Of a DNA stretch of 64,000 nt, positions 12,405 to 23,339 are shown one piece after another. Both the position numbers and the translations under genes were made by a program. Source of the stretch: Cyprinodon diabolis (taxonomy: Eukaryota > Chordata > Actinopteri > Cyprinodontiformes > Cyprinodontidae); contig CM060076.1 of assembly GCA_030533445.1 (NCBI GenBank), forward strand, positions 22,616,603 to 22,680,602. Reading direction: 5' to 3'. Every line of letters begins with the position of its first letter. Within the stretch, counting starts at the first letter, position 1. The notes under the pieces were generated by a model. It saw only the letters and a list, made by a program, of their open reading frames with translations. It ran no database searches and was not told where the DNA came from.

Positions 12405-13080
12405 TCTAAATTCAGACTCTGGAAGAACCATGCTGGTATTGTTGGACCTAAGTCCTCCGAGTTTGAGACTGTTTATCACTTGACTTTATTAGAGCGTCTG
12501 GAAAATTTTCTGTTACAGCACTGGACTGGTGTAAATCCTACCTGACGGACAGGGACTTGTGTGTGACAGTAGGAAACTTTAAATCAGAGACCAGAAAAAT
12601 CACATGTGGGGTTCCTCAAGGCTCCATTCTGGGGGCCCCTCCTATTCAATATTTATATGCGCTCCTTAGCTCAGATAATAGCAAACAACAAAATCAGTTA
12701 CCATAAATATGCAGACGACACATACACATACACATACTTTACACCCCAATGTTACCAGGTGACTATGAACTATGATCAGAGCGTTGACTAGATGCTTAGA
12801 ACAGATCAATATGTGGATGCAACATGATTTTCTACAACTGAATAAAAACAAAAATAAAAACAAAAGTAATAATCTTCGAAGCGAAGGAGGAGAGATCCAG
12901 AGTTACCTCACAGGTTCAGCTACTACAGCTAGAAATGACTGATTATGGTCGAAATCTTGATGGACTCAGACCTGAGCCTTAAGGGTCACATAAAGGCAGT
13001 TACTAATTCAGCCTTTTATCACCTGAAGAACATCTCCAGGATTAAAAGACTGGAGCAGGATTCACCAAATTTAGGCTCAG
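12405..13080 (+). pseudogene. L2-type LINE reverse-transcriptase relic
   Basis: Translating across frames gives an N-terminal palm segment ([19 protein letters not shown]), a thumb-side stretch [15 protein letters not shown], then [12 protein letters not shown] (12599-12634), [12 protein letters not shown] (RT catalytic YADD, about 12698-12733), and DSDLSLKGHIKAVTNSAFY followed by HLKNISRIKRL (12966-13055). This is the motif order of the L2/Maui-like LINE RT common in fish. Multiple stops and frameshifts show an old inactive copy. Confidence 0.7.
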
Positions 13081-13489
13081 AGCATAGGACCCAGATTCAG
13101 GCAAGACAGACCGTGGTATATTCAAAAAAGAGTTTTGTTTTAATAAAGCGTGCGGCTGCTTGTCTGCTGTGGCGGGCTCACTGGAAACTGCAGGAGTAAA
13201 GGCTCAGGTCAGTGACTTTAACAATCAAATGATGAATAATATTAAGTATGAAAGTCACCAACCTGGCAAAGTTCAGTCTGTGCCCAGAAGAAGGAGGGTT
13301 GTCAAGAGCAGCAGAACTCCTTTGCTTTTTGCTGAGCCAGCACAAGAGATCCAGTAGAGATGAGAAGCAGCGTCCCTTCCTAGTCAGAAGACAAGTCCAG
13401 GTGGAATCCAAGTAGCAGTCACTGGGAGAGGGATGGTTAAGGAACCTGTCTGAATTCTTTTTCAACATCAACCATAGTAATTGAACATC

Positions 13490-14700
13490 TTAGAGACTCT
13501 GGCAAAACAAACTCCTCTGCACCACCAGATCTCTCCTCGTCCAACCCAGAAACCCTGGACAGAGCAGTGGGTTTGACAGTCTTGGTCCCTGGCCTGTAAG
13601 ACAGAGAGAAGTTAAAGCCACCAAAAAAAAGTGCCCACCTCGCCTGTCTTGGATTGAGTCTTTTGGCAGACTTGAGATACTCGAGGTTCTTGTGGTCGAT
13701 CGAAACCCAAAAAATGAGTTTTGGCCCCCTTCAACCAGTATCTCCACTACTCTAGAGCTAGCTTAACTGCAGGCAACTCTCTGTCCCTGACATCATAGTT
13801 CAGTTCCTTGGCTGAAAGCTTTTCAGAAAAAAAAAAGCACAAGGGTGAAGCTTGCCATCCTTAGCCTCCTGGCTAAGAACCGCCCCAACCCTTGTACTGG
13901 ACGCATCCACCTCTACAATAAATTGTCTCTCGGGATCAGGTTACACCAGAATGGGTGCAGAGGCCTGATCAGCCTGATCAGACCAACAGAACCTGACCTT
14001 GGGGAGGTGAGAGCATGAAGGGGAGGGGCAACCTGCCTGTAGTTCCTAATAAACCCAGGGTAAAATTGAGCAAACCCGAGAACCCTTTGTAGTTGCTTTC
14101 TGTCCCAAGGAATCAGAAAGTTGGTAACAGCATGCACCTTTATGGGGTCCATGGAGATCTGATGGAGGTAAACCACAAACCCCAGAAACGACATAGTGTT
14201 TACATGGAAACACATTTTTCTGCTTTAACAAACAGTGGGTTCTGAAGCAGGCGGAGCCAGACAGGACTCTAAATCCCTTGAATAAATGATTATATCGTCA
14301 GGGTATCCAAAATCAAAATATACTAGTACTCGTAGTGACTGGTAGGAGTGTTAAAAGCAGTCATTCATCACCCTCACGAATGCGAACAAGGTGGTAAGCA
14401 TTGCGGTGATCCAGCTTAGTGAAAATCTTAGCCTCCTGGATATGATCAAAAGCTGAGTTAATCAGAGGAATGAGGTAACGATTCTTGATTGTAATGTCAT
14501 TGAGACCCCTCTAATCGATACATGGCCTGAGAGAACCATCTTTCTTCCCCACCAAGGAGAACCCCACACCAGCAGGAGAAGAACAGGGATAAATAATGCC
14601 TGCTCTAAGGGATTAAAAGATGTATTTCTCCACTGCAAGAATCTCAGGGGCTGATAAAGAAAATAACCTACCCTGAGGGGGTGTGGTACCTGGTAAACTA
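13490..14700 (-). pseudogene. Sushi-type Ty3/gypsy pol relic (RT and RNase H part)
   Basis: On the minus strand, from 14700 downwards, I read GRLFSLSAPEILAVEKYIF, then [13 protein letters not shown] and [40 protein letters not shown], a degraded YPDDIIIYS catalytic box, and an intact stretch 14215-13913 with SFLGFVVYLHQISMDPIKV and KQLQRVLGFAQFY. Near 13720-13560 comes the RNase H tail. This order is diagnostic of Sushi-like chromoviruses of fish. Stops and frameshifts are numerous. The matching gag/protease part lies at 16560-17368 on the same strand, separated by an insertion. Confidence 0.85.
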
Positions 14701-15332
14701 GTAAACTAGCCCCACCCAGCAGCGGCCAAAATCATTTTTGCCTACAAGTTTGGTCTAGCCTCAATCAATGCCCCAAGCCCTAGAACTAACGGACCAATCA
14801 CAACGCAGACATATGTTTTGAGTTTGTGGATGCAAAGTGGCAACAACTACTGAACAGTAGCAGCAGCAGCTTTCAACGGAGCGCTCCTTTGAAAGTTAAA
14901 AGTTCTCTCTTTTTTTTTTGTTGTTGTTCAATGTAAGTACGTTTTAAGATAATTTCAGGCGAGAATATTATACCTTAAAGTGCACCATATGGTCCATTTA
15001 CCGACTTAATGCGTAATTAAAAAAACATTTACGCTGAGTTGAGAGGACCACGTCAACCAGCGGACCTCCGGGGCAAACGGCAGCCAGGGCTAACCGCAAC
15101 CTGTCTGCAGCGGCCCTCTCTCGACATAGTCATGTTTGAAGGACCGCTGGCTCTGATGGCAATTTTTGACTCTGCTTTGGAATCAGTTTTGTACAGTGTT
15201 GGGCACGTTACTTTGAAAAAGTAATTAGGTATAGTTACTAGTTACTTCTCCCAAAAAATAGCTGATTTACTGAATTACTCCACAATAAAAGTAACTAGTT
15301 ACTAGTAAAAGTAACTATTGCATTAGTTATAT

Positions 15333-15585
15333 GACGGGCCTATAAACCCAGTCAGATAGCTTTCCACCTGCTTAACATGGGGGGAACGGTATCTGATGGG
15401 CTTCTAAACCCCATCAGATAGTGTTTCCCCTGTTTAACATGACGGGAATGGTATTTGATGGGCTTCTAAACCCCATCAGATAGTGTTTCCCCTGTTTAAC
15501 ATGACTGGAATGGTATTTGATGGGTTTCTAAACCCCGTCAGATAGCGATCCCCTCTTCTTAACATGGGGGATACGGTATCTGATT
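15333..15585. repeat. 62-bp minisatellite, four copies, each with a hairpin core
   Basis: Units begin near 15333, 15395, 15457 and 15519, a period of 62 bp. The cleanest units contain tatctgatggg then a ~9-nt loop and cccatcagata, an 11-bp stem. Mutations in the first and last copies are partly compensatory in appearance (gacggg / cccgtc variants). Confidence 0.8.
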
Positions 15586-15709
15586 TAGTGTAAATATAAT
15601 CAGGCTGCATTACCTCTACTCATGGGTGTGAAGTTTTCAGATCTGGTGAGTGTATGAAATTAATAACTGGGGATGTCTAATTCTGAAATCCTGTGTGTTT
15701 GTTATAGAT

Positions 15710-15741
15710 CCATCCATCCATCCATCCATCCATCCATCCAT
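15710..15741. repeat. (CATC)n microsatellite
   Basis: Eight perfect tetranucleotide copies. Confidence 0.9.
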
Positions 15742-16554
15742 GTGATCGTTCACGCTCTCCGTAGTTCCCCAGTGGCGCGAGCCTAGGGCAGCTGTTAAGC
15801 GCCTTTAGCAAGCATGCCTATTTCCTGTCGCTTGCACCATGCACGGGATTCAGGGGAAACCGTATTTGATGGGGGAACGCAGCTCGACGTAACACCGGTA
15901 TTTCCATCTGGAAAACGCTGTTTTGCTGCTGCAGTCCTCCTCACTCTCCATCTCTCTGTGTGTTCTGTACGTTAACACCTGCTATTAGAAAAACCCACCT
16001 ACCCAACTCACAGACGTAATCTCACTATACATCAGCCAATCTCATCCTCCCCTCTCTCATGACAAGGCGCACATGAGTCCTATCATGAAAAAAAGGTTAA
16101 TTGTGCGACCTGAGCAATGTGCAGTAACGGGGTGTTGGAAATGGTAACTGCGTTATAGATACAGTCAAAGTAATTAGTTAGATTACTCGTTACTAAAAAA
16201 AGGTAATGGCGTTAGTTACACCATTACTTTAAACGCCTTTACTCCCATCACAGGATTAGACTTGGGGTTTTCGTTGAAACGTAATCAGGAAGAGGTTCGA
16301 CGCTCATTCTTTCTTAAGAAGGACATATTCACCGTTTTACCGACATGTGTTTGTTTACACTCCCCCACCAGCTTTCTGTCGTGCTTACTACGTCACACTA
16401 AGTTGCGCTCATTGGCCAGAGCATTGGCCAATAGGCACAGACAACGGTTTGAAAGACAACGGGTTGTTCTCATCAACAATCTTCCAATGTCTCATTCATC
16501 AGGGCCAGACTAACACCTTTTATCTCCAATTTAGTCCGGTGTATCAGGCTAACA

Positions 16555-17368
16555 ATCATAGGGTCTATGTGGAGGTAGAGCTGTGGCTCTACTCTTATTG
16601 AAAACCTTCCTGAGATTGTGATATTCTTAAGGAATTTTAGAGAGGTCAGGGTAATATGCATGATTCTCCTTCTTAACAGTGGCTTCTGACCTAGCTGAGT
16701 GCAGGCAGGAACCAAGACAGGAAGTAGCCCAGCCTAAAACCTCCAACTCCTGCCACACAGTATGTGGATTATGCTTGGAGAGCCAGGTTAAGCCTAGAAC
16801 TATTTGAACTTGAGGAGATCGATAGCTAAGACTTAGACAGATTTTATTTTGTCATTTTGTACACACAAATGTATAAAAAAAAAAATTTGGTTTAGTACAG
16901 CTCTCTAGACTTTTTCATTTTTTAAAGTGCAGCTCCAGCAGCATTGGCAGTCATAGTTCCAGGTTCGATGTCTGGTTTGTATCGTTTTAAGCTGCATGTT
17001 TCGTGAAATTGTCGAGAGCTGTTCTTGGCCGCTGCCTTGGAGCACCACCATAGTAACCACCATAAGAAAGATAAAAGCTCGCCATGATCTCCCAGCACCA
17101 CTAATTCCACCAGTTCTCTCATAAGGAATGCCTTGTTAAGTTGATGGCCATCTAAGGCTAGTACCTTATTGGAGTCTGGTGAGTGAAGAAGGTTAATGCT
17201 GAGCTGTCTGGCCAGGTTATCATCCATGAACTCTGTATTAGCTCCAGAGTCCACAAAAGCTAAAAGGTTATGACTGAATGCGATGACAGAAACAGTCCCT
17301 TTAATTGGACAGAGTCTCACCTGATGTCCCTCTCCAACGCAGTGGAGACAGATCCTAGAAACACCCAT
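16555..17368 (-). pseudogene. Sushi-type Ty3/gypsy gag zinc knuckle and protease relic
   Basis: From 17368 on the minus strand: ICLHCVGEGHQVRLCPIKG is a CX2CX4HX4C zinc knuckle typical of gag nucleocapsid, followed by LLAFVDSGANTEFMDDNLAR, with the aspartic-protease D-S-G triad. Downstream on the same strand, with frame changes, come VLGLTWLSKHNPHTVW (about 16805-16760), VFNKSRATALPPHRPYDC (about 16610-16556) and then the insertion break. The order gag, PR, then RT at 14700 supports one element on the minus strand. Confidence 0.8.
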
Positions 17369-17439
17369 TTGTATAGAACTGCCTTTGACTGTAAAAGTTA
17401 AACTGCTAACTGAGGTAATACTAGTTTAAGGTTGTGGTC

Positions 17440-17562
17440 CAACAGTTTTATTTTCTTCCCTACCTGCTTTTATCATACTTTTCCCAATTCATGTAAACCA
17501 CTTTGTGTTGTCCATGTACTGAATTGTGCTATACAAATAAACTTGCCTTGCCTTGACATGAC
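17440..17562 (+). repeat. LINE (L2/CR1-like) 3' tail
   Basis: It ends with gtgctatacaaataaacttg followed by the short repeat ccttgccttg. The same tail type occurs at 44810-44915. Such tails with TTGCC repeats are the 3' ends of fish L2-like LINEs and the SINEs that use them. Confidence 0.6.
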
Positions 17563-18880
17563 ATGAGGTGTTACTGTGACCTTCATGGATTTAAGCTTTA
17601 GACCCAAAGAGGACTGTTTTATCATATTGGGTGAAGCCAGAAAAAAATACACTACCAGACACCTCTATTATGGGCCTTGTAATTTAAATTAACAGTCATA
17701 TATATTTATTGATATTTGACCCTGTTGATACACTCTGATATGTGTTGCCCTTTAGTTGCACCCAAAATATTGTAAAATTAGCTTAGACCTAGACCTGTGT
17801 CATGTATAAATACTTAATTTAGCCAAATCAATTTGAAATAACTTATCACTATTTTATATAATTATGATTTTTTTTAAAGGTCAAAATTAATTATTATTAA
17901 AAACATAATAAAATATAGATTTTCAGGGATATGATATTTTTTTCCACTTGCAGGTTAAATGCATATATGTTCTGTATTATGTTTATGGACAAATGCATTG
18001 TGATTATTTTATAGCAGTAACGCCAGCCTTCAAACAGGATTAGGTTTAATTTGAAAAAACTTTTAAATATTTGCACTTAAGTTTCAAATCCCACAAAGAG
18101 CAGAGCATCCTCTCACTAACAAAAGGGTTGCAAATATTTTGACAAAGCACAAAGTATAATGATTCTGGACTATCTCATTACCAATGGCATGCAATATCTT
18201 TACATCCTGTGTGTAAAAATTGTGATGCCCCAGGCTAAGCAGATATTACTTCAGGGAAAAAAAAACCTCATACATCCACTGTCCCGAGAGCCTGCTGTCT
18301 GCAGTTGGGGTTTAAACAGAAACCTTCATAGCCTGCCTGCAGGATGAGATTTCACAATGATTTTCCAGATCCTGAAAAACTTTTAGTAGAATTATGTATT
18401 GTTTTGTTTTGGGTTTTTTTGTTTCACATTATACTGCACTTCCCAATGGCTACATGCATTTGAGACAGAGGACCAATAATAAGAGCCACATTTCCGCTTT
18501 GGGGAGGGGGATTTTGGGGATGTCCGACAGAGATGCATAAGGGTTCAGGTAGTGATAATAATGTCAGAGCAGAGCAAACAAATCCAGAAAAATGTAGCAA
18601 TAAGCTCAACTCTAATGAACACTCTATGGTGTCAGTCCCAAGGGAAATATTAAGATAGTCTGTAAGACGTTTTTTTTTCTCTTAAAGTGACATTTGACCA
18701 ATACCTTGCACATTGTTTGTTTAGCTCATTTCATCTCATGTAACAGAAAGAAAAACCTTTAAGAATAACAACTAAACAGAGGGCTCACATTAAGGTAGCC
18801 AATGATGTACAATTTTGAATGAGTGAAGCAGGTATAATGTTCAGTGCATCATTTAAAACAGCTGTTTCTTTTTTCTCAGG
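17563..18880. other. AT-rich intergenic stretch, nothing recognised
   Basis: No recognisable exon, repeat family or RNA gene was seen here. Confidence 0.4.
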
Positions 18881-18889
18881 TTATCTTTT

Positions 18890-19016
18890 TTATTGGCTTG
18901 ATGATCTGCAATAGGATGGCAACTTGTCCAGGTTGTATGCCACCCAATAAACTGCTGGATAAAGGCACCACCCCCACCACGATCCAGACAGATTAAGTGG
19001 GAGAAGATGGATAGAT
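18890..19016 (+). repeat. Partial copy of a SINE-like fish repeat with a GATG-type tail
   Basis: Contains ctgcaataggatggcaactt, 'gtccaggttgtatgccacc' and ends gaagatggatagat. This is the 3' portion of the repeat present more fully around 30623-32317, where 'cgacagactggcaatgtgtg' and a (GATG)n tail occupy the same positions. Confidence 0.6.
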
Positions 19017-19690
19017 CTCAAATGTTTTAACAGAGAAAAAGGGTAACAAAAAATTCTTTAAAGATAAAAATTATTTTCATTGTGCTGCGCATGAGTGGTT
19101 TTAATGGATTTTGTTTCATTTTGGATAATGGACATCTTTTATGCTTTTAAGTTCTTCCTTTTCCTATTTTAATCTCTTAGTCATGATCTATATAAACTGG
19201 CTGTACTGTACTTGTTCTGAATTTGTTAGAGTTACGGCAATTTAGTATTGTGCTATTTTACCAGAAGAGTATTCATCTAAATAACTAGAACTGGAAGTAA
19301 TAACTAATTGATAGGTCATTCAAATCTAGGGTATGATCATTAGTTAAATGTTCGTAACTGTAATTTGCTTACTCACCAGGGTTCTTGATCTTTTACATAA
19401 AGGTTGGACTCATGGATCAGTTGTTAAAATCCATTTGCTTTCACCAACTTAGTAATTTAGACTTTAGCTTAATTCATTTAAACTGTCCCTTAAAATAGCA
19501 GGGAATAAATGTGAATAACACAGTGCAGAGATCTAAAATGCAATCAAAGTAGTGAGGCTTCTTCGTTCAGGTTTACAGTGAAAAAGGAACATGGAAAAAG
19601 AGAATTTGGCCAAAAGTAACACACAGAATGGATGGTTCAGTCAAGCTCATTAGAATTAGCATTCAGTTCAGAACTCTTACTTAACTCTGA
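19017..19690. other. AT-rich intergenic stretch, nothing recognised
   Basis: No recognisable exon or repeat family was seen here. Confidence 0.4.
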
Positions 19691-19694
19691 TTAG

Positions 19695-20215
19695 ATCTAC
19701 CTGTTCACACTGCGCGACTAAAAATCACGTCAGACTCAGCTCCGCAGTGAGATGGAGTTGCTCTGACTCTTCTATCTGGAAGCCAAACAAACAGAAGGGG
19801 AATATGAAGCTCACTAGAGCGAAACGCGCTGCCATGGCAATTTGTGCAATTTTGTGCTGAAAGTCCTAAAAAGAAAAGGCGATGACGTCGGAAAAAAGAC
19901 ATGGCTGAGCAAATGGCCTGTCAATTTTACAGGCAGAACTGCATTTCACTCATTGCATCCCTGCCACGCTACTGCGTTTACATCTGAGAGGAAGAATAAA
20001 AAGAAGAATCCTTGTTTGCGCACTGAGCGATTTGCCCACGACGGTTGGCCTCACAATTCCTGATCGAGAGCTGGTCGTGAGAGGCTGATCACCGCTCGTT
20101 ACCCCCTGCACACTACACGATGCACGATCAGGCTAAAAGTCGGCCCTAATGGGAAAATTCTCGCACAACTTGAAGATCGCCCCGAAAATCGCAGTGTACA
20201 CTGGGCTTTAGGCTT
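19695..20215. mobile_element. Possible DNA-transposon remnant
   Basis: A CpG-richer block bounded by cacactgcgcgac (19706) on the left and the complement-like gcagtgtacactgggc (20192-20207) on the right. Teleost non-autonomous PIF/Harbinger elements often show 'cacactg' ends. The inverted repeat is short and imperfect and no target duplication was found. Confidence 0.3.
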
Positions 20216-20624
20216 GCCTCCATTCGGTCTGACTCGGAAAGGAGGGTATGAATCAGGCTCCATATGGCTCTGAAAACACAGTGGACTTGTCAAACAGGAA
20301 GCACTCTGATACAAACAATAGAGGCATATCTGAAACAAAATTTTGTTTTGTATATACAACATGACAGTAAAAGTTGTCTAAGTCCAAGTCTAACTCAGTC
20401 AATGTCTTTGAATCATTCCGAAATAGCCAGACTAATGTTACGCTACATACAATACTATAAGAATCGGCATATATATGGATTTAATGGTTAGTACATCCAC
20501 TGACTGTGAAATTACCTTTAAAACGTATTCCCACAGCTGGCAAACTGCTTGTTTTTGCAATCAAATGCTACAAGTGTAGGCATTTTTACTGCGCATCTCA
20601 ATGGGAGAGTGCCATGGGATCAGT

Positions 20625-22430
20625 GGGGGCAACAAATAACAAAGATGGCACAGGCACGGTGCTATGGAAGTGGAGTTATATGACCAATGGGGAGCAAAAA
20701 TATTTAATACAACTGTCTGAACAGTCAGTTAACTATAGTTCACTATAAAGTCCACTATATAGTCTTTATATAGTGATTGAGGGATCTAGGGGTTAGGGTG
20801 GACGTTCGGACACAGCCATAAATATAATAAACCTACCACGACATGAATCAACACTGGCTTCCTAAAAATTTTTAAGGAAGCTCCTTCCCCTCCTAAGTGT
20901 TTTCACTTTTGTCCATGTTCTATCTGTGAGCATGCTGGGTACACAACAAAAATAAAGGTTATTAATTCTAGAACAGTTCTTTTGTGCAAGACACCAACCT
21001 AAAATTAAACCATTACCTTAGAAATAGAATTAGACATTGGAGTGATGTAATCTTCGAGGTAAATGCATTTCGGTTTCCTGCTTGTGGACACTTGTTTTCC
21101 CTATGGCCATGATGGATATTGTTACAACCACACATGACATGACAAAACATTGTTCTAATTGGAAATCTGAGCAGGCAAACAGCATCAACAGGACAAATCA
21201 TGTATATAAGCAGTTAAAAGTAATAGGTAAACAACTGACTTATTGCTACAAAGATAATTAAAAGCAGCTACACTCAAAGTAGGAGGGTTTAATTAACAAC
21301 AACTGTCGCGCCCACTTTCTCACTCATAATTTTGACTTTCCCACCCATAATTTTGGCTTTTGAAAATTTTTACTTTAGAGAACAGATGGAACGTACAAAT
21401 AGTTAACATGTTTGTGTTAGTGACAGCACCAACATTATTAATTGCATTTGGAATATTGGTTCGCTAAGAAAAAAAGGCAACCAAGAGGATTGCAAAACTT
21501 TTTCTGTTATATCGTTATTTAAAGGGCTAAAAGTAAGTCCACAATGCCATTATTATAGCTCAGCAATAAGCTATAACAACAGATTTATAATAAAGTTTGT
21601 TGTAATTATTGTGTTATTTGCCCCCATGAAATGGTTACCTCTTTGTCTCTTTAAAGAGTTTGTGATACTTTGTCATGGTTTAATGACTTGTTTGGGTTAA
21701 TGCAAATAACTATCAAACATTTAGATTTAGCTGCATTGTCTCTGTGCCACCATCGCTGTGCCACCACTGCTGTGTGCCTGGTGACGCCATCATGCTGGGT
21801 TAGCATTGATGATGTGACCGATGTGACAGAAATCAGGAAAGTAAACAATGGAGACCAACATGGAAGGGAGCCAGGAAGTAATAAGTTTGCTCTGTTGTTT
21901 TGCTCTTTTTTCCTCAAAACTCTCTTACCAGTGCTGCACCATGTTTATCAAATGCAGAGATCAAGCAGAGATTTTTTGCCTTTTTAGATCAGATGGGACT
22001 GGCACAATGTGTTGAAGTCTGTACATTGTGCTCAATGATATCAAGTAAATTATAGGCTCCACCTGGGTCTGGTGTACCCACTGTATGTCGATCGGCGCCA
22101 AGCTCTTTAAATGCAATTTTAAAGGTATTGTGGGGGATTTTGGTTACTTTTTTAAAAGACCTGCCCTCTCCACTTAAAAAAATGTATGTGCGAGAGCACG
22201 CATAGGCATGCTCTGTTTAAAAGTGTCTTTTCTCATAGCTCATACAAGTTTACTGTGCCTGAACATCTGGCCTAACCCCTAAATCCCGCAATGACTATGT
22301 AGAGCAGGGACTTTATAGCAAACACAGTTAATTGACCGTTCAGGCAGATGGTCACTGCTTTTTGCTCCATTGGTGAAGTAACTCCTCCTGCATTGTGCAG
22401 TGCCTGTGCCATCTTTGTTATTGTCATGAT
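20625..22430. mobile_element. DNA element with ~175-bp terminal inverted repeats
   Basis: The left arm (about 20632-20805) starts aataacaaagatggcacagg and ends in 'taggggttaggg'. The right arm (about 22267-22428) is its inverted counterpart, from 'ctaacccctaaatccc' to gtgccatctttgttatt. Shared internal landmarks include 'accaatgg.gagcaaaaa', 'ctgaac.gtca.ttaact' and 'ctataaagtcc'. The interior contains copy B of an unassigned repeat (21793-22098) but no transposase-like ORF. Superfamily unknown. Confidence 0.6.
21793..22098. repeat. Dispersed repeat, copy B (unassigned family)
   Basis: Homologous in the same orientation to 3736-4040 along its whole ~305-bp length with indels. It lies inside the long-TIR element at 20.6-22.4 kb, suggesting the family is internal sequence of that element, with copy A lacking recognisable ends. 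Confidence 0.7.
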
Positions 22431-23150
22431 TGGTTTTAGAGATAAACCCACATGCAGAACATCACTGAGACTTGGTAAAAAGTTTAACAGAGTTTATTAG
22501 TTTTCACACAAGAAGACAAGATTCAGGTTCAGGTCCGGGCAGGATTCTCTGGCGTCTGCAGAGACGGATAGTTGGTTAGCTGGGTATGCAGATAAGTTAA
22601 ATGGATTCTCAGATATTTCAGTGGATACCTTGAAGAAGTCCAGGTTTGTTCAGAGAGAGGGAACCAGTTGGGATCAGAGACAGTTGGTTCAGCAGAGTGC
22701 TTAGGCAGCAGCAGCGTCTTACTTCTGACTTCCAGTGATCAGACCTTGGTTGAAGTGATCAGCTCTTTCCTAAGAGCAGCAGGTGGATTCCAGAAAGTAG
22801 TCTTCATGTTTGGCTCTCTAGGTCAGGCAGGCAGATTCAGGTTAAGCTCATCCAGAGCTCCTCTCGAGAGACTGGTTTCCTAGGAGCGAGAAGACAGAGG
22901 CAATTAGTTTAAGGTTTCTCTAGGAAGATAACTATCAGTAAATTCAGAGGCTCAGGTTAGCTAACCAAACTTGGCTAACACTGCGGCGTCGAAGCAAGGT
23001 CTGGCAGCTGCTTATGAAGGCCGGTCTCCTGATGAGCTGATGAGCATCAGCTGGGCTGGGGGGCTCCAGCCCAGGAGGATCCACAGCGCACTCTGCTGGA
23101 GAAGGTGGAGAAACTCCAGATCCCAACAGTTATTAGTCGATGCTGTGACA
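22422..23150 (-). mobile_element. Solo LTR (gypsy type), minus orientation
   Basis: A 729-bp segment begins tgtcatgattgg and ends gatgctgtgaca, so on the minus strand it reads TGTCACAGC...CATGACA, the TG...CA structure of an LTR with TGTCA/TGACA short inverted ends. A minus-strand AATAAA signal lies at 22492-22497, about 70 bp from the LTR 3' end. No internal retrotransposon sequence follows on either side and the flanking 5-mers do not match, so target duplication is not confirmed. Confidence 0.6.
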
Positions 23151-23339
23151 GCAAATCCCATAATGCTTTGCGAGGAAAGCTCTCCGCGTAAAGCATTGCC
23201 AGATATATCTGCCTCTCCTGAGGCCTATCTCTTCTTCTCATACACTTCATACACACTTTTTCTCTTACAACCCTCTGCCTTTTTCAAAGAACTGCAGTGA
23301 GAAAGGTGAGCTTCAATGACTCTCTGAAACCATAGCTCA

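Larger units (their letters stand above)
15195..16255. mobile_element. hAT-like non-autonomous element (cagtgttggg ends)
   Basis: The left end starts cagtgttgggcacgttactt and the right end is the complement of ctgtgatgggagtaaaggcg. Both are followed by text rich in 'gttacttttagtaac' motifs, which is a repeat type abundant in fish. The body holds a 62-bp minisatellite and a (CATC)n tract. No flanking duplication is evident, so the superfamily is inferred from the termini only. Confidence 0.5.
14705..16550. mobile_element. DNA element inserted into the Sushi pol relic
   Basis: The Sushi reading frame stops at about 16550 and resumes at about 14700 on the minus strand, so the ~1.85 kb between is an insertion. 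Its ends (tagccccacccagcagcggc at the left; complement of ttagcctgatacaccggact at the right) are weakly inverted. An 8-bp tandem repeat (taaactag) lies at the left junction. There is no transposase ORF. A second element is nested inside it (15195-16255). Superfamily not determined. Confidence 0.5.

Noticed and set aside
15333..15585. CRISPR-like array
   Set aside because: Units are contiguous 62-bp tandem copies without unique spacers, in a eukaryotic genome.
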